A stretch of 64,000 nt of DNA. It comes from Nocardia nova SH22a. GTDB lineage: Bacteria > Actinomycetota > Actinomycetes > Mycobacteriales > Mycobacteriaceae. The stretch's first letter is position 1; each line of letters begins with the position of its first letter. The notes beneath the pieces were generated by a model. It worked only from the letters and a program-made list of their open reading frames with translations. It did no database searches and had not been told where the DNA came from. Shown here piece after piece: positions 1-9,283 of the stretch. The DNA is taken from positions 868,001 through 932,000 of the forward strand of contig NZ_CP006850.1 in assembly GCF_000523235.1 (NCBI RefSeq), read 5' to 3'. The position numbers and the translations under genes are program-made.

Positions 1-771
1 GCGGCGCTGCACAAGGTTCCGCTCGAAGTGATCTCCGCGGTGCCGCCGCTGCCCGGTGAGCGCGCGGCGGATGACGCCGCGCTCGACTACCATTCGCGAC
101 TCGGTGAGCAGGCGCGGCAGGCGGTCGAGGCGGCCGCGCGGGTGGCCGCCGATATCGCGCCCGCCGTGGAGGTCACCACGGCCGTCGTCGACGCGGCGAT
201 CATTCCCGCCCTGCTCGACAGTGCCGCCCGAGCCCGGCTGGTGGTGGTCGGCGCGCGCGGCCTCGGCGCCTATCAGCGCAGTCTGCTCGGTTCGGTCAGC
301 ACCGCGCTGGTGCGGCACGCACACGGTCCGGTCGCGGTGGTGCCCGACGATCCGATGCTCGGTTCCGAGCGCCCGGTACTGATCGGATACGACGATTCCC
401 CCTGTAGCGCCGACGCTCTCGCGATCGCGATCACCGAGGCACGGCGCCGCGCCGTTGACCTGACGGTCGTGCACACCTGGCAGCGATACGGGGACTATCC
501 CTCCCCGGCCGCCCTGCAGGAGGAGGGCGCGCGGCTGCTCGACGCCGCGCTCACCGTGCACGAGGATCCGGACGAGCCGGTGACGGTGCGCCGGATCGTG
601 GTCGAGGACCGTCCGGTCCGGCGGATCTTGGCCGAATCGGCGAATGCCCAGCTGGTCGTGGTGGGCAGCCACGGTAAGGGCGGATTTCCCGGCATGACGC
701 TCGGGTCCACCAGCCAGGCGCTGATGCACAGCGTCGAATGCCCGATCATCATCGCCCGGCCGCGCGACTGA
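1..771 (+). CDS. Universal stress protein, tandem UspA domains (5' truncated)
   Basis: The reading frame is open from the first base, so the start lies outside the window; a GTG at 28 is internal to a Usp domain and is unlikely to be the true start. Two Usp domains are visible. The first ends with an ATP-loop motif of the G-2x-G-9x-GS type (GARGLG...LLGS, about residues 75-90 of the visible part). The second has GSHGKG...TLGS near the C terminus followed by CPIIIARP. Tandem ATP-binding Usp proteins of about 290 aa are common in mycobacteria and relatives and respond to hypoxia or stasis; about 30-40 N-terminal residues are missing here. The role in this strain is inferred from family only. 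Confidence 0.9.
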   Translation, partial: AALHKVPLEVISAVPPLPGERAADDAALDYHSRLGEQARQAVEAAARVAADIAPAVEVTTAVVDAAIIPALLDSAARARLVVVGARGLGAYQRSLLGSVSTALVRHAHGPVAVVPDDPMLGSERPVLIGYDDSPCSADALAIAITEARRRAVDLTVVHTWQRYGDYPSPAALQEEGARLLDAALTVHEDPDEPVTVRRIVVEDRPVRRILAESANAQLVVVGSHGKGGFPGMTLGSTSQALMHSVECPIIIARPRD

Positions 772-1081
772 CCTGCGCGGATCACCACGTCGAATCCTGT
801 TGCGGAGAGCTGGGACGTCGACCGGGGTGTGTCCGGGCAAACTATCTGCGAGCGTGCGGGCTCGGTCACTCATTTGGTCTCTCGAGTCGAGACCCAACCG
901 ATACGGCCGTGGGCAACCGGCAGGTCACAGCCCCTGTCCAATGCGATAGCCACTTCCTGGCGAAGCATGATCATCCAGCTGTACCGCAGCTACGTGGGTA
1001 GCATCCCTGCCGTTGGCTATCTCACGGCATTGCTCCGTGGCTGTGCGGTTGATCGGATCTTGCTCGCGTCAGGAGGTATCA
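772..1081. other. Intergenic region upstream of aquaporin
   Basis: These 310 bases hold no convincing gene. A 13-nt palindrome, TCTCGA-G-TCGAGA, lies at 880-892 inside a longer imperfect inverted repeat (GGTCTC at 876-881 and GAGACC at about 889-894). It could be an operator for the aquaporin gene or part of a terminator for the stress protein. No strong -10/-35 pair stands out. Confidence 0.4.
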
Positions 1082-1828
1082 ATGAACGCTCGTACGCTGT
1101 TCGCCGAATTTCTCGGTACCGCGACCCTTGTCTTCATCGGTGTCGGGGCGGCCACATTGTCCTTCGGTTTCGACATGGTCGGGGCCAGCACATCCGCCGG
1201 TGTCGTGGTCACGGCGCTGGCATTCGGCCTGGTGATGTTGATTCTCGCGTACGCGATCGGACCGATCTCCGGGGCGCATATCAATCCGGCGGTGACCATC
1301 GGATTCCTGGCCTCCGGGCGTATTTCGATCACCGAAGCGGTCGGGTATTGGATCGCGCAGGTGCTCGGCGGTATCGCCGGGGCGGCGGTGCTACGGGGGA
1401 TTGTGGGCGGCGCGGCCGGATATTCGACATCGAATCAGGGGCTCGGCGCGGACGGGTTCGGCGATGCTTCGATGATCCACCTCGGCGCGGGCGGTGCATT
1501 CGTCGCCGAGGTCGTGCTGACCTTCATCTTCGTCGCGGTGGTACTCGCCGTGACGTCGAAGGCTGCGACCACCGTAGCCTCCGCCCTGTCGATCGGATTC
1601 GCGCTGGCCACCGTCCATCTCGTCGGAATACCGCTCACGGGCACCTCGGTGAATCCCGCCCGCAGCATCGGCCCGGCCCTCTTCGTCGGCGGCGACGCGC
1701 TGAGTCAGCTGTGGGTGTTCATCCTCGCGCCGCTTCTCGGCGGCATCATCGCCGCGGTGGTCGTGCGCTACCTGTACCCGCGCAGGATCCAGCAGGTGAG
1801 GGTCGAAGAGCTGGTCGACGTCGGCTGA
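1082..1828 (+). CDS. aqpZ: Aquaporin, AqpZ-type water channel
   Basis: A 248-aa MIP-family membrane protein with six predicted transmembrane helices and both half-helix NPA motifs: HINPAVT (about residue 62) and SVNPARS (about residue 185). The segment HLVGIPLTGTSVNPARS matches the AqpZ pattern, with the selectivity-filter His and Arg in place, so water rather than glycerol is the likely substrate. The ATG at 1082 is preceded by a strong AGGAGG at 1071-1076; an in-frame upstream ATG at 1013 has no such site and would add a non-membrane leader. It converges on the monooxygenase gene, with three bases between the stop codons. Confidence 0.93.
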   Translation: MNARTLFAEFLGTATLVFIGVGAATLSFGFDMVGASTSAGVVVTALAFGLVMLILAYAIGPISGAHINPAVTIGFLASGRISITEAVGYWIAQVLGGIAGAAVLRGIVGGAAGYSTSNQGLGADGFGDASMIHLGAGGAFVAEVVLTFIFVAVVLAVTSKAATTVASALSIGFALATVHLVGIPLTGTSVNPARSIGPALFVGGDALSQLWVFILAPLLGGIIAAVVVRYLYPRRIQQVRVEELVDVG

Positions 1829-1831
1829 GCG

Positions 1832-3301
1832 TCACACCTGCGCCGTGACCCCTTCGGCGTACTCGCTCGGCTCGAAACGCCTTGTCTTCCACCGGAACAG
1901 CACGGTCGCACCGGGCCAGTTGTTGGTGATGCGGCCGGAGGCGTTGCGGTACCAGCTGGAGCAGAAATTCCAGGGGGTGTTCACCAGGCGCTTCTGCAAC
2001 CAGTCGTCCCAGGACTGCTCGACCGCAGGCTGTGCGGCCAGGAAATGCCGGGGGCGGGCCGACAGGTATTCCACGACCTGCCGGATGTAGCGGGCCTGTG
2101 CCTCCAGCATGTAGATGATCGACCCGGAGCCGACATTGGTGTTGGGCCCGTACATCATGAACAGATTCGGGAATCCCGGAACCGACATGCCGAGATAGGC
2201 GCGCGCGCCTTCCGCCGCCCATTCATCGGACAGTTTGCGTCCGCCGAGCCCGTAGATGTTCATCGGCGCCAGGAATTCGGTGCCCTTGAATCCGGTGCCG
2301 TAGACGATCACGTCGACCTCGTGTTCGACACCGTCGGCGGTGCGGATGCCGTTGGCGGTGACGGCTTCGATCGCGGTGGTTTCCACGCTCACATTGGGCT
2401 GTGCCAGGGCGGGGAAGTATTCGTTGGAGAACAGTCCGCGCTTGCAGCCCGCCGCGTAGTCCGGAGTCAGTTTGGCGAGCAGTTCCGGATCGGAGACGGC
2501 CTTGGCGCGGTGTTTGTCGGCGATCGCGATCACCGGGCCCTTGATCCACGGCACATCGGTGAGCGCCAGCGCCATCACCTCGAAGAAGGTCCAGATCGCG
2601 AAGCGTTCGGCCCAGCGGCTGGGCGGGAAATACTTGAACAGAGTGTGGTGCAGTGCGGTGTATTCGGTGTCGAATTTCGGCAGTACCCACGCGGCCGAGC
2701 GCTGGAAAAGCGTCAGGTGTCCGACGGTCGGCTGAATGGCCGGAATATATTGGATCGCACTGGCTCCCGTACCGATACAGGCCACTCGCTTACCGGTGAG
2801 GTCGACACTGTGATCCCATTCGGCGGAGTGGAATGCCGGACCGGTGAAGGTGTCGATTCCCGGCAGATTCGGCATCGCTGGGCGGGACAGCTGGCCGACC
2901 GCCGGAATCAGCACATCGGCGGTGAGGGCCTCGCCATCGGCCGTGCGAATCTGCCAGTTTCCCTGTGCGGTATCGAATTCCGCATCGGTGACCTCGACGC
3001 CGAACCGGATCTTTCGTGGCAGCTCGTATTTCTCCGCCACCGAGCGCATATAGCCGTGGATGTCGCGCTGCTGTGAAAAGCGGCGCGGCCAGTCCGATTT
3101 CGGCTCGAACGACCACGAGTACAGCGGGGACGGCACATCACAGGCCGCGTTCGGATAGGTGTTCTCCCGCCAGACCCCGCCGAGATCAGCGGCCTTCTCG
3201 ACGATGGTGAAGTTGTCGATACCGGCGCGCTGCAGTTCCAGCGCCATGCCGAGCCCGGCGAATCCGGCGCCGATGATGAGGATGGATGGCGTGGGCGTCA
3301 T
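1832..3301 (-). CDS. Flavin-containing Baeyer-Villiger-type monooxygenase
   Basis: A 489-aa NAD(P)/FAD-dependent oxygenase. It has an N-terminal FAD Rossmann motif GAGFAG (residues 11-16), the Baeyer-Villiger fingerprint FxGxxxHxxxW as FTGPAFHSAEW (about residues 150-160), and a second nucleotide-binding GTGASA (about residue 175) for NADPH. The length is usual for class B monooxygenases such as the EtaA/MymA-like enzymes of mycobacteria. It would insert oxygen next to a carbonyl or oxidise a heteroatom; the substrate is unknown. The start has a TACGCT box six bases upstream of ATG, suggesting a leaderless transcript. It is transcribed divergently from an acyl-CoA ligase gene, hinting at catabolism of a ketone or lipid. 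Confidence 0.88.
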   Translation of the reverse strand: MTPTPSILIIGAGFAGLGMALELQRAGIDNFTIVEKAADLGGVWRENTYPNAACDVPSPLYSWSFEPKSDWPRRFSQQRDIHGYMRSVAEKYELPRKIRFGVEVTDAEFDTAQGNWQIRTADGEALTADVLIPAVGQLSRPAMPNLPGIDTFTGPAFHSAEWDHSVDLTGKRVACIGTGASAIQYIPAIQPTVGHLTLFQRSAAWVLPKFDTEYTALHHTLFKYFPPSRWAERFAIWTFFEVMALALTDVPWIKGPVIAIADKHRAKAVSDPELLAKLTPDYAAGCKRGLFSNEYFPALAQPNVSVETTAIEAVTANGIRTADGVEHEVDVIVYGTGFKGTEFLAPMNIYGLGGRKLSDEWAAEGARAYLGMSVPGFPNLFMMYGPNTNVGSGSIIYMLEAQARYIRQVVEYLSARPRHFLAAQPAVEQSWDDWLQKRLVNTPWNFCSSWYRNASGRITNNWPGATVLFRWKTRRFEPSEYAEGVTAQV

Positions 3302-3307
3302 AGTCGA

Positions 3308-3313
3308 AGCGTA
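3308..3313 (-). promoter_or_regulatory. Putative leaderless -10 box of the monooxygenase gene
   Basis: On the minus strand TACGCT is followed by six bases and then ATG. This TAnnnT-N6-ATG layout is the usual signature of leaderless transcripts in mycobacteria-like actinobacteria. No ribosome-binding site precedes the ATG, which agrees. No clear -35 was seen. Confidence 0.45.
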
Positions 3314-3510
3314 GAGCGCGGGGGCGTGGTCGCCGAGAGATCAGCGGCCACGGAGTCCATATTTCCGGCCAGCTGCTTTCGTCGACCGCCCTGCTGCCAC
3401 CACGTCGCCGTCGGCGTCCGATTCATCCCATCTCTGTGCTGCGCGTTCTGTGTATAGAGGGGCGCGGGGATCGGGCCGACGGGCAGGTTACTGCCGAGTT
3501 CGGTTTCGGC

Positions 3511-3516
3511 TATCCT
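3511..3516 (+). promoter_or_regulatory. Putative -10 box for the acyl-CoA ligase gene
   Basis: TATCCT lies about 44 bases before the chosen ATG at 3560 and would start a short leader containing the GGTGAGGAG ribosome-binding site at about 3541-3549. No good -35 was seen. Confidence 0.35.
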
Positions 3517-3559
3517 CGCGGCAGGTGTGACGGCGTTCACTGGTGAGGAGTACGGGCCG

Positions 3560-5194
3560 ATGTTGAGCACGATGCAGGACGATCAACTGTCGCTGGCGAC
3601 GCTGCTGCGCTACGCGTCGACATTCCACGGCGATGCCACGGTGTCGACGTGGACCGGCGACGGTGTGCGCACCATGACCTATCGGGAACTGGGCGCGGAC
3701 TCGGCGCGGCTGGCGAATGCGCTGCGTGGGCTGGGAATCGAGGTGGGCGACCGGGTCGCCACCTTCATGTGGAACAACAACGAGCACATGGTGGCCTACG
3801 CCGCCATCCCCGCGATGGGCGCGGTACTGCACGCGCTGAATCTGCGGCTGTTCCCCGAGCAGGTCACCTACGTGGCCAATCACGCCGAGGATCAGGTGGT
3901 GATCGTCGACGGCTCGCTGCTGCCGATGTTCGCCAATTATCTGCCGACGCTGAAGACGGTGCGCCACGTCATCGTCGCCAACGGTGATGCCGCCGAGCTC
4001 ACCGCGCCCGCCGGGGTGCAGGTGCACTCGTACACCGAACTGCTTGCGGCGCAACCGGATACCTACGACTTCCCGGTCGTCGACGAGCGATCCGCGGCGG
4101 GTATGTGCTACACCTCGGGCACCACCGGCGACCCCAAGGGCGTGGTCTACTCGCACCGCTCCAACGTGCTGCACGCCATGCAGGTGCTCACCAACGCCAG
4201 TATGGGTTTCACCTCCGACGATCTGGTGCTGGCCATCGTGCCGCTGTTCCACGCCAATGCCTGGGGCCTGCCGTACGCGGCCATGATGTCGGGCGCGAGT
4301 GTGCTGATGCCGGACCGGTTCCTGCAGCCCGCCCCGCTGCTGGCGATGATGGCCGCGACGAAACCGACCTTCGCCGCCGCGGTGCCGACCATCTGGGGCG
4401 GTGTGCTGGCCCAGCTCGACGCCCAGCCGCAGGACATCTCGCATCTGCGCGAGGTGGTCGTCGGTGGTTCGGCGCTGCCACCCGCGATGATGCGCGCCTT
4501 CCAGGAGAGGCACGGCGTGCGACTGCTGCATGCCTGGGGGATGACCGAGACCTCTCCGCTGGGCAGCGTCGCCCATCCGCCGAAGGGTGTTTCGGGCGAG
4601 GAGGAATGGGAGTACCGCTACACCCAGGGACGGTTCCCCGCCTGGGTGCAGGCCCGGCTGGTCGGCGACGACGGCTCGGTGCAGCCCAACGACGGTGAGG
4701 CCGTGGGTGAACTCGAGGTGCGCGGGCCGTGGATCACCGGGGCCTACTACTCGCCCGAGGGCGCCTCGGTCGATCCCGACAAATTCGACGACGGCTGGCT
4801 GCGCACCGGTGACGTCGGCAAGATCACCCCGAACGGCTATCTGACCCTGGTCGACCGGTCCAAGGACGTCATCAAATCCGGCGGTGAGTGGATCTCCTCG
4901 GTGGATCTGGAGAACGCGATCATGGGTCACCCCGCGGTCGCGGAGGCCTCGGTCATCGGTGTGCCGGACGAGAAGTGGGACGAGCGGCCGCTGGTGGCGA
5001 TCGTGCTCAAGGACGGCGCCAGCGCGGAACCGGCCGAACTGCGCGACTTCCTCTCCGACAAATTCGCGAAGTGGCAGCTGCCCGAGCACTGGACCTTCAT
5101 CGACGAGGTGCCCAAGACCAGTGTGGGTAAATTCGACAAGAAGCGGCTGCGGGCCCGCTACGCCGACGGCGAGCTGACGGTCACCACGCTGTGA
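3560..5194 (+). CDS. Long/medium-chain fatty-acyl-CoA ligase (FadD family)
   Basis: A 544-aa ANL-superfamily acyl-activating enzyme. It carries the P-loop YTSGTTGDPKGVVYSHR (about residues 180-196), the A5-type WGMTETSP (about 332), the adenylate-binding RTGDVG (about 415), DRSKDVIKSGGEWIS (about 432-446) and the C-terminal catalytic lysine in TSVGKFDKK (about 526). It converts a fatty or aryl acid to its CoA thioester through an acyl-AMP. The start at 3560 was chosen for its ribosome-binding site; a GTG at 3527 in the same frame is an alternative. It is followed by a thioesterase gene and a second ligase on the same strand. The chain length cannot be read from sequence. Confidence 0.9.
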   Translation: MLSTMQDDQLSLATLLRYASTFHGDATVSTWTGDGVRTMTYRELGADSARLANALRGLGIEVGDRVATFMWNNNEHMVAYAAIPAMGAVLHALNLRLFPEQVTYVANHAEDQVVIVDGSLLPMFANYLPTLKTVRHVIVANGDAAELTAPAGVQVHSYTELLAAQPDTYDFPVVDERSAAGMCYTSGTTGDPKGVVYSHRSNVLHAMQVLTNASMGFTSDDLVLAIVPLFHANAWGLPYAAMMSGASVLMPDRFLQPAPLLAMMAATKPTFAAAVPTIWGGVLAQLDAQPQDISHLREVVVGGSALPPAMMRAFQERHGVRLLHAWGMTETSPLGSVAHPPKGVSGEEEWEYRYTQGRFPAWVQARLVGDDGSVQPNDGEAVGELEVRGPWITGAYYSPEGASVDPDKFDDGWLRTGDVGKITPNGYLTLVDRSKDVIKSGGEWISSVDLENAIMGHPAVAEASVIGVPDEKWDERPLVAIVLKDGASAEPAELRDFLSDKFAKWQLPEHWTFIDEVPKTSVGKFDKKRLRARYADGELTVTTL

Positions 5195-5338
5195 GCCGGT
5201 GCGGCGCCCCGATCCAGGGCGCCGCACGCCTCCCGTACCGTCCGGTCAGGGAGGCTGTTGGCGTGGCGTCAACAACCTGTCGTAGGCTGTGGCCGGGTGC
5301 TCGGTGGGCGCCCGGCTCCGGGCAGGAAAGGTGTGGCG

Positions 5339-5809
5339 ATGACCGAGACGAACAGCGAGACTCCCGCGTTCACGGACATGGTGAACGGCGCGCTGGAATT
5401 CACCATCCCGATCGCGCACAAGATGGGCGTGCAGGCGCTGGAGGTCCGGCCCGGATTCGCGGCCACGACCGTCCCGATCGAGGGCAACGGCAACCACTTC
5501 GGTGTCATGTACGCCGGTGTGCTGTTCACGGTCGCCGAGATCCTCGGCGGCGCGATCCCGATCGCGACCTTCGACAACGCCAAGTACTACCCGCTGGTGA
5601 AGGACCTGCAGATCTTCTTCCGCAAGCCCGCGAAAACCGATGTGCGCGCGCAGGCTTCGCTGTCGGAGGAGGAGATCGCGCGGATCGTCGCCGACGCGGA
5701 GGCCAACGGCAAGGCCGATTTCACCCTGGAGGCGAAGGTCACCGACGCCGACGGTGTGGTGGTGGCCGAGACCCGCGGCCTCTATCAGCTGCGCGCACAC
5801 GGAAAGTAA
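5339..5809 (+). CDS. Hotdog-fold thioesterase, YiiD C-terminal/PaaI-like
   Basis: A 156-aa single-domain protein with a hotdog pattern: a helix containing NHFGVMYAGVLFTVAEILGG (about residues 50-70) followed by alternating strands. The family hydrolyses acyl-CoA thioesters in the cytosol. The ATG at 5339 follows an AGGAAAGG site (about 5324-5331). A -10-like TAGGCT lies at 5283-5288. Its place between two acyl-CoA ligases suggests control of an acyl-CoA pool, possibly recycling CoA from dead-end intermediates; the substrate is not known. Confidence 0.78.
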   Translation: MTETNSETPAFTDMVNGALEFTIPIAHKMGVQALEVRPGFAATTVPIEGNGNHFGVMYAGVLFTVAEILGGAIPIATFDNAKYYPLVKDLQIFFRKPAKTDVRAQASLSEEEIARIVADAEANGKADFTLEAKVTDADGVVVAETRGLYQLRAHGK

Positions 5810-5879
5810 CGCGCGCCGCCCCGGGCGGACGTACGGTTACCCGGGATCGGACGTACAGCACGGCAGGGAGATTCGAGTC

Positions 5880-7550
5880 ATGACGGTGAATCTGCTGCGG
5901 ACCGCCGGTACTCGGGTCCGGACCGAGCTGGAGTACCTGCGGCTGTGTGTGGGCAGTGGGCTCGTCGGGATCGAATCACCGTGCAACCTGCTGTCGGCGG
6001 GGGAGGCGCTGCTGCGCCACGGCGCCCTGCCCGCACTGCTGCGATTGGCGGCCGCGCGGTACGGCGATCGGGCCGCGGTGATCGACGAGCGCGGCAGCCT
6101 GAGCTATCGCGAACTCGACGACCGGTCGAATCGGCTCGCCAACGAATGGCGCAAACGCGGCCTGCGCACGGGTGAGGGCGTGGCGATCCTGGCCCGCAAT
6201 CATCGCGGTCTGCTCGACGCGGTCTTCGCCGCCGCCAAGTGCGGCGCCCGGATCATCCTGCTGAACACCGACTTCGCGGGCCCGCAGCTGCGTGATGTCG
6301 CCGCCCGCGAGGGCGCCGATCTGCTGGTCTACGACGAGGAGTACGAACCGCTCCTCGGCGATCTGAGCCCGCGCCGCGGCGCCTACCGGGCCTGGTCGGA
6401 CACACCGCACACCAGCAGCCTGGAATCACTGATCACCGCGGGTTCGCCTGCCACACCGCCGATCTCGTGGTCGGGCGCCAAGATCATCCTGCTGACCAGC
6501 GGCACCACCGGCACGCCGAAGGGTGCGCCGCGGTCGGAACCGCGCTCACTGGAACCGCTGGGCGCGATCCTCGGCAAGGTCCCGTTCCGCACCCGCGAGG
6601 TGACGGAATGTCCGGCGCCGCTGTTCCATACGCTCGGCTTCGCGATGTCGCTGCTGGCCATCGGATTCGGCTCCACCCTGGTGATCCGGCGCAAGTTCGA
6701 TCCGCAGCGCGTGATCGACAGCATGGCCGAACATCGGGCGACGGCGCTGATCGCGGTGCCGGTGATGCTGGCGCGCATGGTCGAGGCGGGACCCGCCGCG
6801 ACGGCCGGGCGGGATCTGTCGGCGTTGCGGATCGTGTTCGTGGCGGGTTCGCAGCTGGGCGCCGATCTGTGCCGCCGGGTGACCGCCGTCTTCGGGCCGG
6901 TGGTCTACAACCTCTACGGCTCGACCGAGGTCGCCTACGCCACCATCGCCACCCCGCGGGATCTCGCGGCCGAGCCGGGCTGCGTGGGGTCGCCGGTGAT
7001 CGGTGCGGTGGTGAAGGTCCTCGACGAGCGGGGCGCGGAGGTTCCGCCGGGAACCACCGGACGGATCTTCGTCCGCAACGCCATGCCCTTCGACGGGTAC
7101 ACCGGCGGCGGTGGCAAGGAGCAGATCGACGGACTGCTGTCGACCGGTGATGTGGGGCATTTCGATTCGGCCGGAAGGCTTTTCATCGACGGCCGGGCCG
7201 ACGACATGATCGTCTCCGGCGGTGAGAACGTCTTCCCGGCGGAGGTCGAGGAGTTGCTGAACGCGCATCCGGGCGTACGGGAGGCCGCGGTGATCGGGGT
7301 GCCCGACGCCGAATACGGTGCGCGCCTGGTCGCCTACGTGGTGCGCAGGGAGGAATCGGCCGGCGACGCGGCACTCGGCGTGCGCACCACGGACGTGGCC
7401 GACGCCGAACCCGTTGACGCGGAGGCACTCCGAGCGCACGTGAAGTCGAATCTCGCGCGCTACAAGGTGCCTCGCGACATCGTGTTCCTGGACGAGCTGC
7501 CGCGCAACCCGACCGGCAAGGTGCTCAAGCGCCGGTTACGCGAGCTGTAA
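5880..7550 (+). CDS. Acyl-CoA synthetase (FadD2/FadD12-like)
   Basis: A 556-aa AMP-dependent ligase with an N-terminal extension of about 50 residues before the ANL core. Visible motifs are LLTSGTTGTPKGAPRS (about residues 203-218), YGSTEVAYATIA (about 347), STGDVGHFD (about 421), DDMIVSGGENVFPAEVEE (about 441-458) and the terminal catalytic-lysine motif NPTGKVLKRR (about 542). The long frame upstream of 5880 overlaps the thioesterase gene and is not coding; ATG 5880 has AGGGAG at about 5865-5870. The EVAYATIA form of A5 resembles the mycobacterial FadD2/FadD12 group. It activates a fatty acid to acyl-CoA; specificity is unknown. Confidence 0.88.
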   Translation: MTVNLLRTAGTRVRTELEYLRLCVGSGLVGIESPCNLLSAGEALLRHGALPALLRLAAARYGDRAAVIDERGSLSYRELDDRSNRLANEWRKRGLRTGEGVAILARNHRGLLDAVFAAAKCGARIILLNTDFAGPQLRDVAAREGADLLVYDEEYEPLLGDLSPRRGAYRAWSDTPHTSSLESLITAGSPATPPISWSGAKIILLTSGTTGTPKGAPRSEPRSLEPLGAILGKVPFRTREVTECPAPLFHTLGFAMSLLAIGFGSTLVIRRKFDPQRVIDSMAEHRATALIAVPVMLARMVEAGPAATAGRDLSALRIVFVAGSQLGADLCRRVTAVFGPVVYNLYGSTEVAYATIATPRDLAAEPGCVGSPVIGAVVKVLDERGAEVPPGTTGRIFVRNAMPFDGYTGGGGKEQIDGLLSTGDVGHFDSAGRLFIDGRADDMIVSGGENVFPAEVEELLNAHPGVREAAVIGVPDAEYGARLVAYVVRREESAGDAALGVRTTDVADAEPVDAEALRAHVKSNLARYKVPRDIVFLDELPRNPTGKVLKRRLREL

Positions 7551-7571
7551 CCGGCGCTCGAACAGCCGAAC

Positions 7572-7964
7572 TCAGCAGTTGCGCAGTTCCGGGCTCTGGT
7601 TGAGCAGTTGTGCGCGGGTGGAGATGAAGGTGGAGTAGGTGTCACCACCGACCGCGGACAGCGGGAAGGCCGCGACCCGATGGCAGTTCTGGAAGGCGAG
7701 CTTGATTCCGAAGTGCCGCTCCAGGCTGCCGCGAATGGAGTCCGAGGCCATCGCGCGCAACAGCTGGCCGCGGGCGGTCTCGTCCGGCGGCGGAACCCGG
7801 TTGTCCGCGTACTCGGCTGTGCCGGAACGCAGATCGTCGGCGACGCGGCTGACGACCTCGTAGGCGTAGGGCAGCGAGGTGCGGACGCATTCGACGAATT
7901 CCTCGTCGCTGACCGGACCGTTCTCGGCGCGTTCGAGTAATGCGGCTGGGACATCCAATGACAT
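7572..7964 (-). CDS. SCO5389-family conserved actinobacterial protein
   Basis: A 130-aa soluble protein with no membrane segment. The start MSLDVPAALLERAE, the middle PPPDETARGQLLRAMASDSIRG and the end LNQSPELRNC match my memory of a small family widespread in actinobacteria (SCO5389 of Streptomyces); its function is unknown. The ATG is preceded by a GAGGAGAG-type site. A TAGACT box lies at 8016-8021 on the minus strand, and a TTGACA at 8035-8040 is too close to it to be its -35. It sits just downstream of the nitronate-monooxygenase gene on the same strand and may be co-transcribed. Confidence 0.75.
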   Translation of the reverse strand: MSLDVPAALLERAENGPVSDEEFVECVRTSLPYAYEVVSRVADDLRSGTAEYADNRVPPPDETARGQLLRAMASDSIRGSLERHFGIKLAFQNCHRVAAFPLSAVGGDTYSTFISTRAQLLNQSPELRNC

Positions 7965-8035
7965 GACGCTCTCCTCTTGCTGTGACAGGAGTCGGATGGC
8001 GGATGATGCCCTTCGAGTCTAAACGAAAAAGATTG

Positions 8036-9085
8036 TCAACAAGACTGGATTGTCCGTGAAAGTGCCGAGTGCAGTGCGGCTTTCGTCTCTTCCGAGAGTG
8101 TGCTGACCAGGTCGGCGGCGGGGAGCTCGGCGGTCAGGGTATGGGCCTGACCTGCCCAGAGGTTCACCGCGTCGGGGTTGCCGTCGGCTCGCGCGTGGGC
8201 CCGCAACGGCCCGGTGGCGTAATGGATTTCGGGGTAGGCCGCGGGTGCGTCGGGGTTGTCGAGGATGAACCGGTTCTGCAGACCGCGGGCGCGGCGGCCG
8301 CTGAACGCGCGGGTCAGCATCGTCGGGGTGTCGATCTCGAGGGCATCGCGGTGCAGGGCGGAGGTCCCGGCCTCGGGGCAGCGCAGGAAGGCCGTGCCGA
8401 GCTGTGCCGCCGCGGCCCCCGCCGCCAGCACCGCGGCGATACCGGCGCCGGTGGCGATGCCGCCCGCGGCGACGACGGGCGTGGACACGGCCGCGCGAAT
8501 CACCTGCAGCAGAGCGAGAGTGGTGAGCGGATCGGTGACGTCCTCCTCGGGCAGGTCGGTGAATCCGCCCCGATGCCCACCGGCCTCCGCCCCCTGGGCG
8601 ACGAGCGCGTCGGCCCCCGCCTCGGCCGCGATCCGGGCCTCGGTCACCGAGGTGACCGTCACCCACACCTCGGATCCGGCGGCGTGCAGGCGCGCGATCT
8701 CCGATTCCGAGGGGCAGCCGAAGGTGCACGACACCACCGGGACCGGGTCGGCGGTGAGCAGATCCAGCTTCTCGTCCCAGGCGTCGGTGTCGAAGCGGGC
8801 CTCGCCGAGCGGAAAGATGCGGCCGAGCCGGTCCAGATAGTTCGCGAATCGGTCCGGCGGAGTGGGCACGCCCGCGACGAACAGATTGACGCCGAACGGC
8901 GCCCGGGTCAGTGCGCGCACGGCGGCGATCCGGCTCCCGGTGTCGGCGGCGCTCAGATATCCGGCGGCCAGGAATCCGAGCCCACCGGCAGTGCTCACCG
9001 CCGCCGCGAGCTCCGGAGTGGACGGCCCGCCGGCCATCGGTGCCAGCACGATCGGGGTGCGCAGCTCGTCGATGATCACTCTCAC
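8036..9085 (-). CDS. Nitronate monooxygenase / 2-nitropropane dioxygenase family
   Basis: A TIM-barrel FMN enzyme of about 349 aa. The N terminus VIIDELRTPIVLAPMAGGPS is the typical first strand and FMN loop of the family. Further motifs are LGFLAAGY (about residue 35), GVNLFVAG (about 65), AQGAEAGGHRG (about 145-155) and the phosphate-binding AAGGIATG (about 205). Members oxidise alkyl nitronates or related nucleophiles; some act in secondary metabolism. The reading frame is open to a GTG at 9205, but homology begins at about 9085 (GTG), which I chose; neither start has a clear ribosome-binding site. It is divergent from the M23 peptidase gene across about 200 bases. Confidence 0.82.
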   Translation of the reverse strand: MRVIIDELRTPIVLAPMAGGPSTPELAAAVSTAGGLGFLAAGYLSAADTGSRIAAVRALTRAPFGVNLFVAGVPTPPDRFANYLDRLGRIFPLGEARFDTDAWDEKLDLLTADPVPVVSCTFGCPSESEIARLHAAGSEVWVTVTSVTEARIAAEAGADALVAQGAEAGGHRGGFTDLPEEDVTDPLTTLALLQVIRAAVSTPVVAAGGIATGAGIAAVLAAGAAAAQLGTAFLRCPEAGTSALHRDALEIDTPTMLTRAFSGRRARGLQNRFILDNPDAPAAYPEIHYATGPLRAHARADGNPDAVNLWAGQAHTLTAELPAADLVSTLSEETKAALHSALSRTIQSC

Positions 9086-9283
9086 AGTCTGAACCGCCGA
9101 CGACCTGGAGGTAACGGGGCCCGGCGGTTCCCTGTACAGGCCCTCACCTGCGAATTCGACTGGGGAGGTTGCGAAAAGGTCACGACGGAGTACAGTTTCC
9201 GTCACAACAGATGCCGAATCGTTACCGAAAGTCAGGTTTCGAGAAGGCCCCCGCCACCGAGTTGATCGACGCTAGGACATGCC

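Noticed and set aside
5640..5879. 80-codon N-terminal extension of the second acyl-CoA synthetase
   Set aside because: It overlaps the thioesterase gene in another frame, is Arg-rich, and ATG 5880 has a good ribosome-binding site.
8033..8042. TTGTCAACAA palindrome as a GntR/FadR operator
   Set aside because: It lies at the 3' end of the nitronate-monooxygenase gene and is short enough to arise by chance; its distance to the TAGACT box does not fit a promoter.
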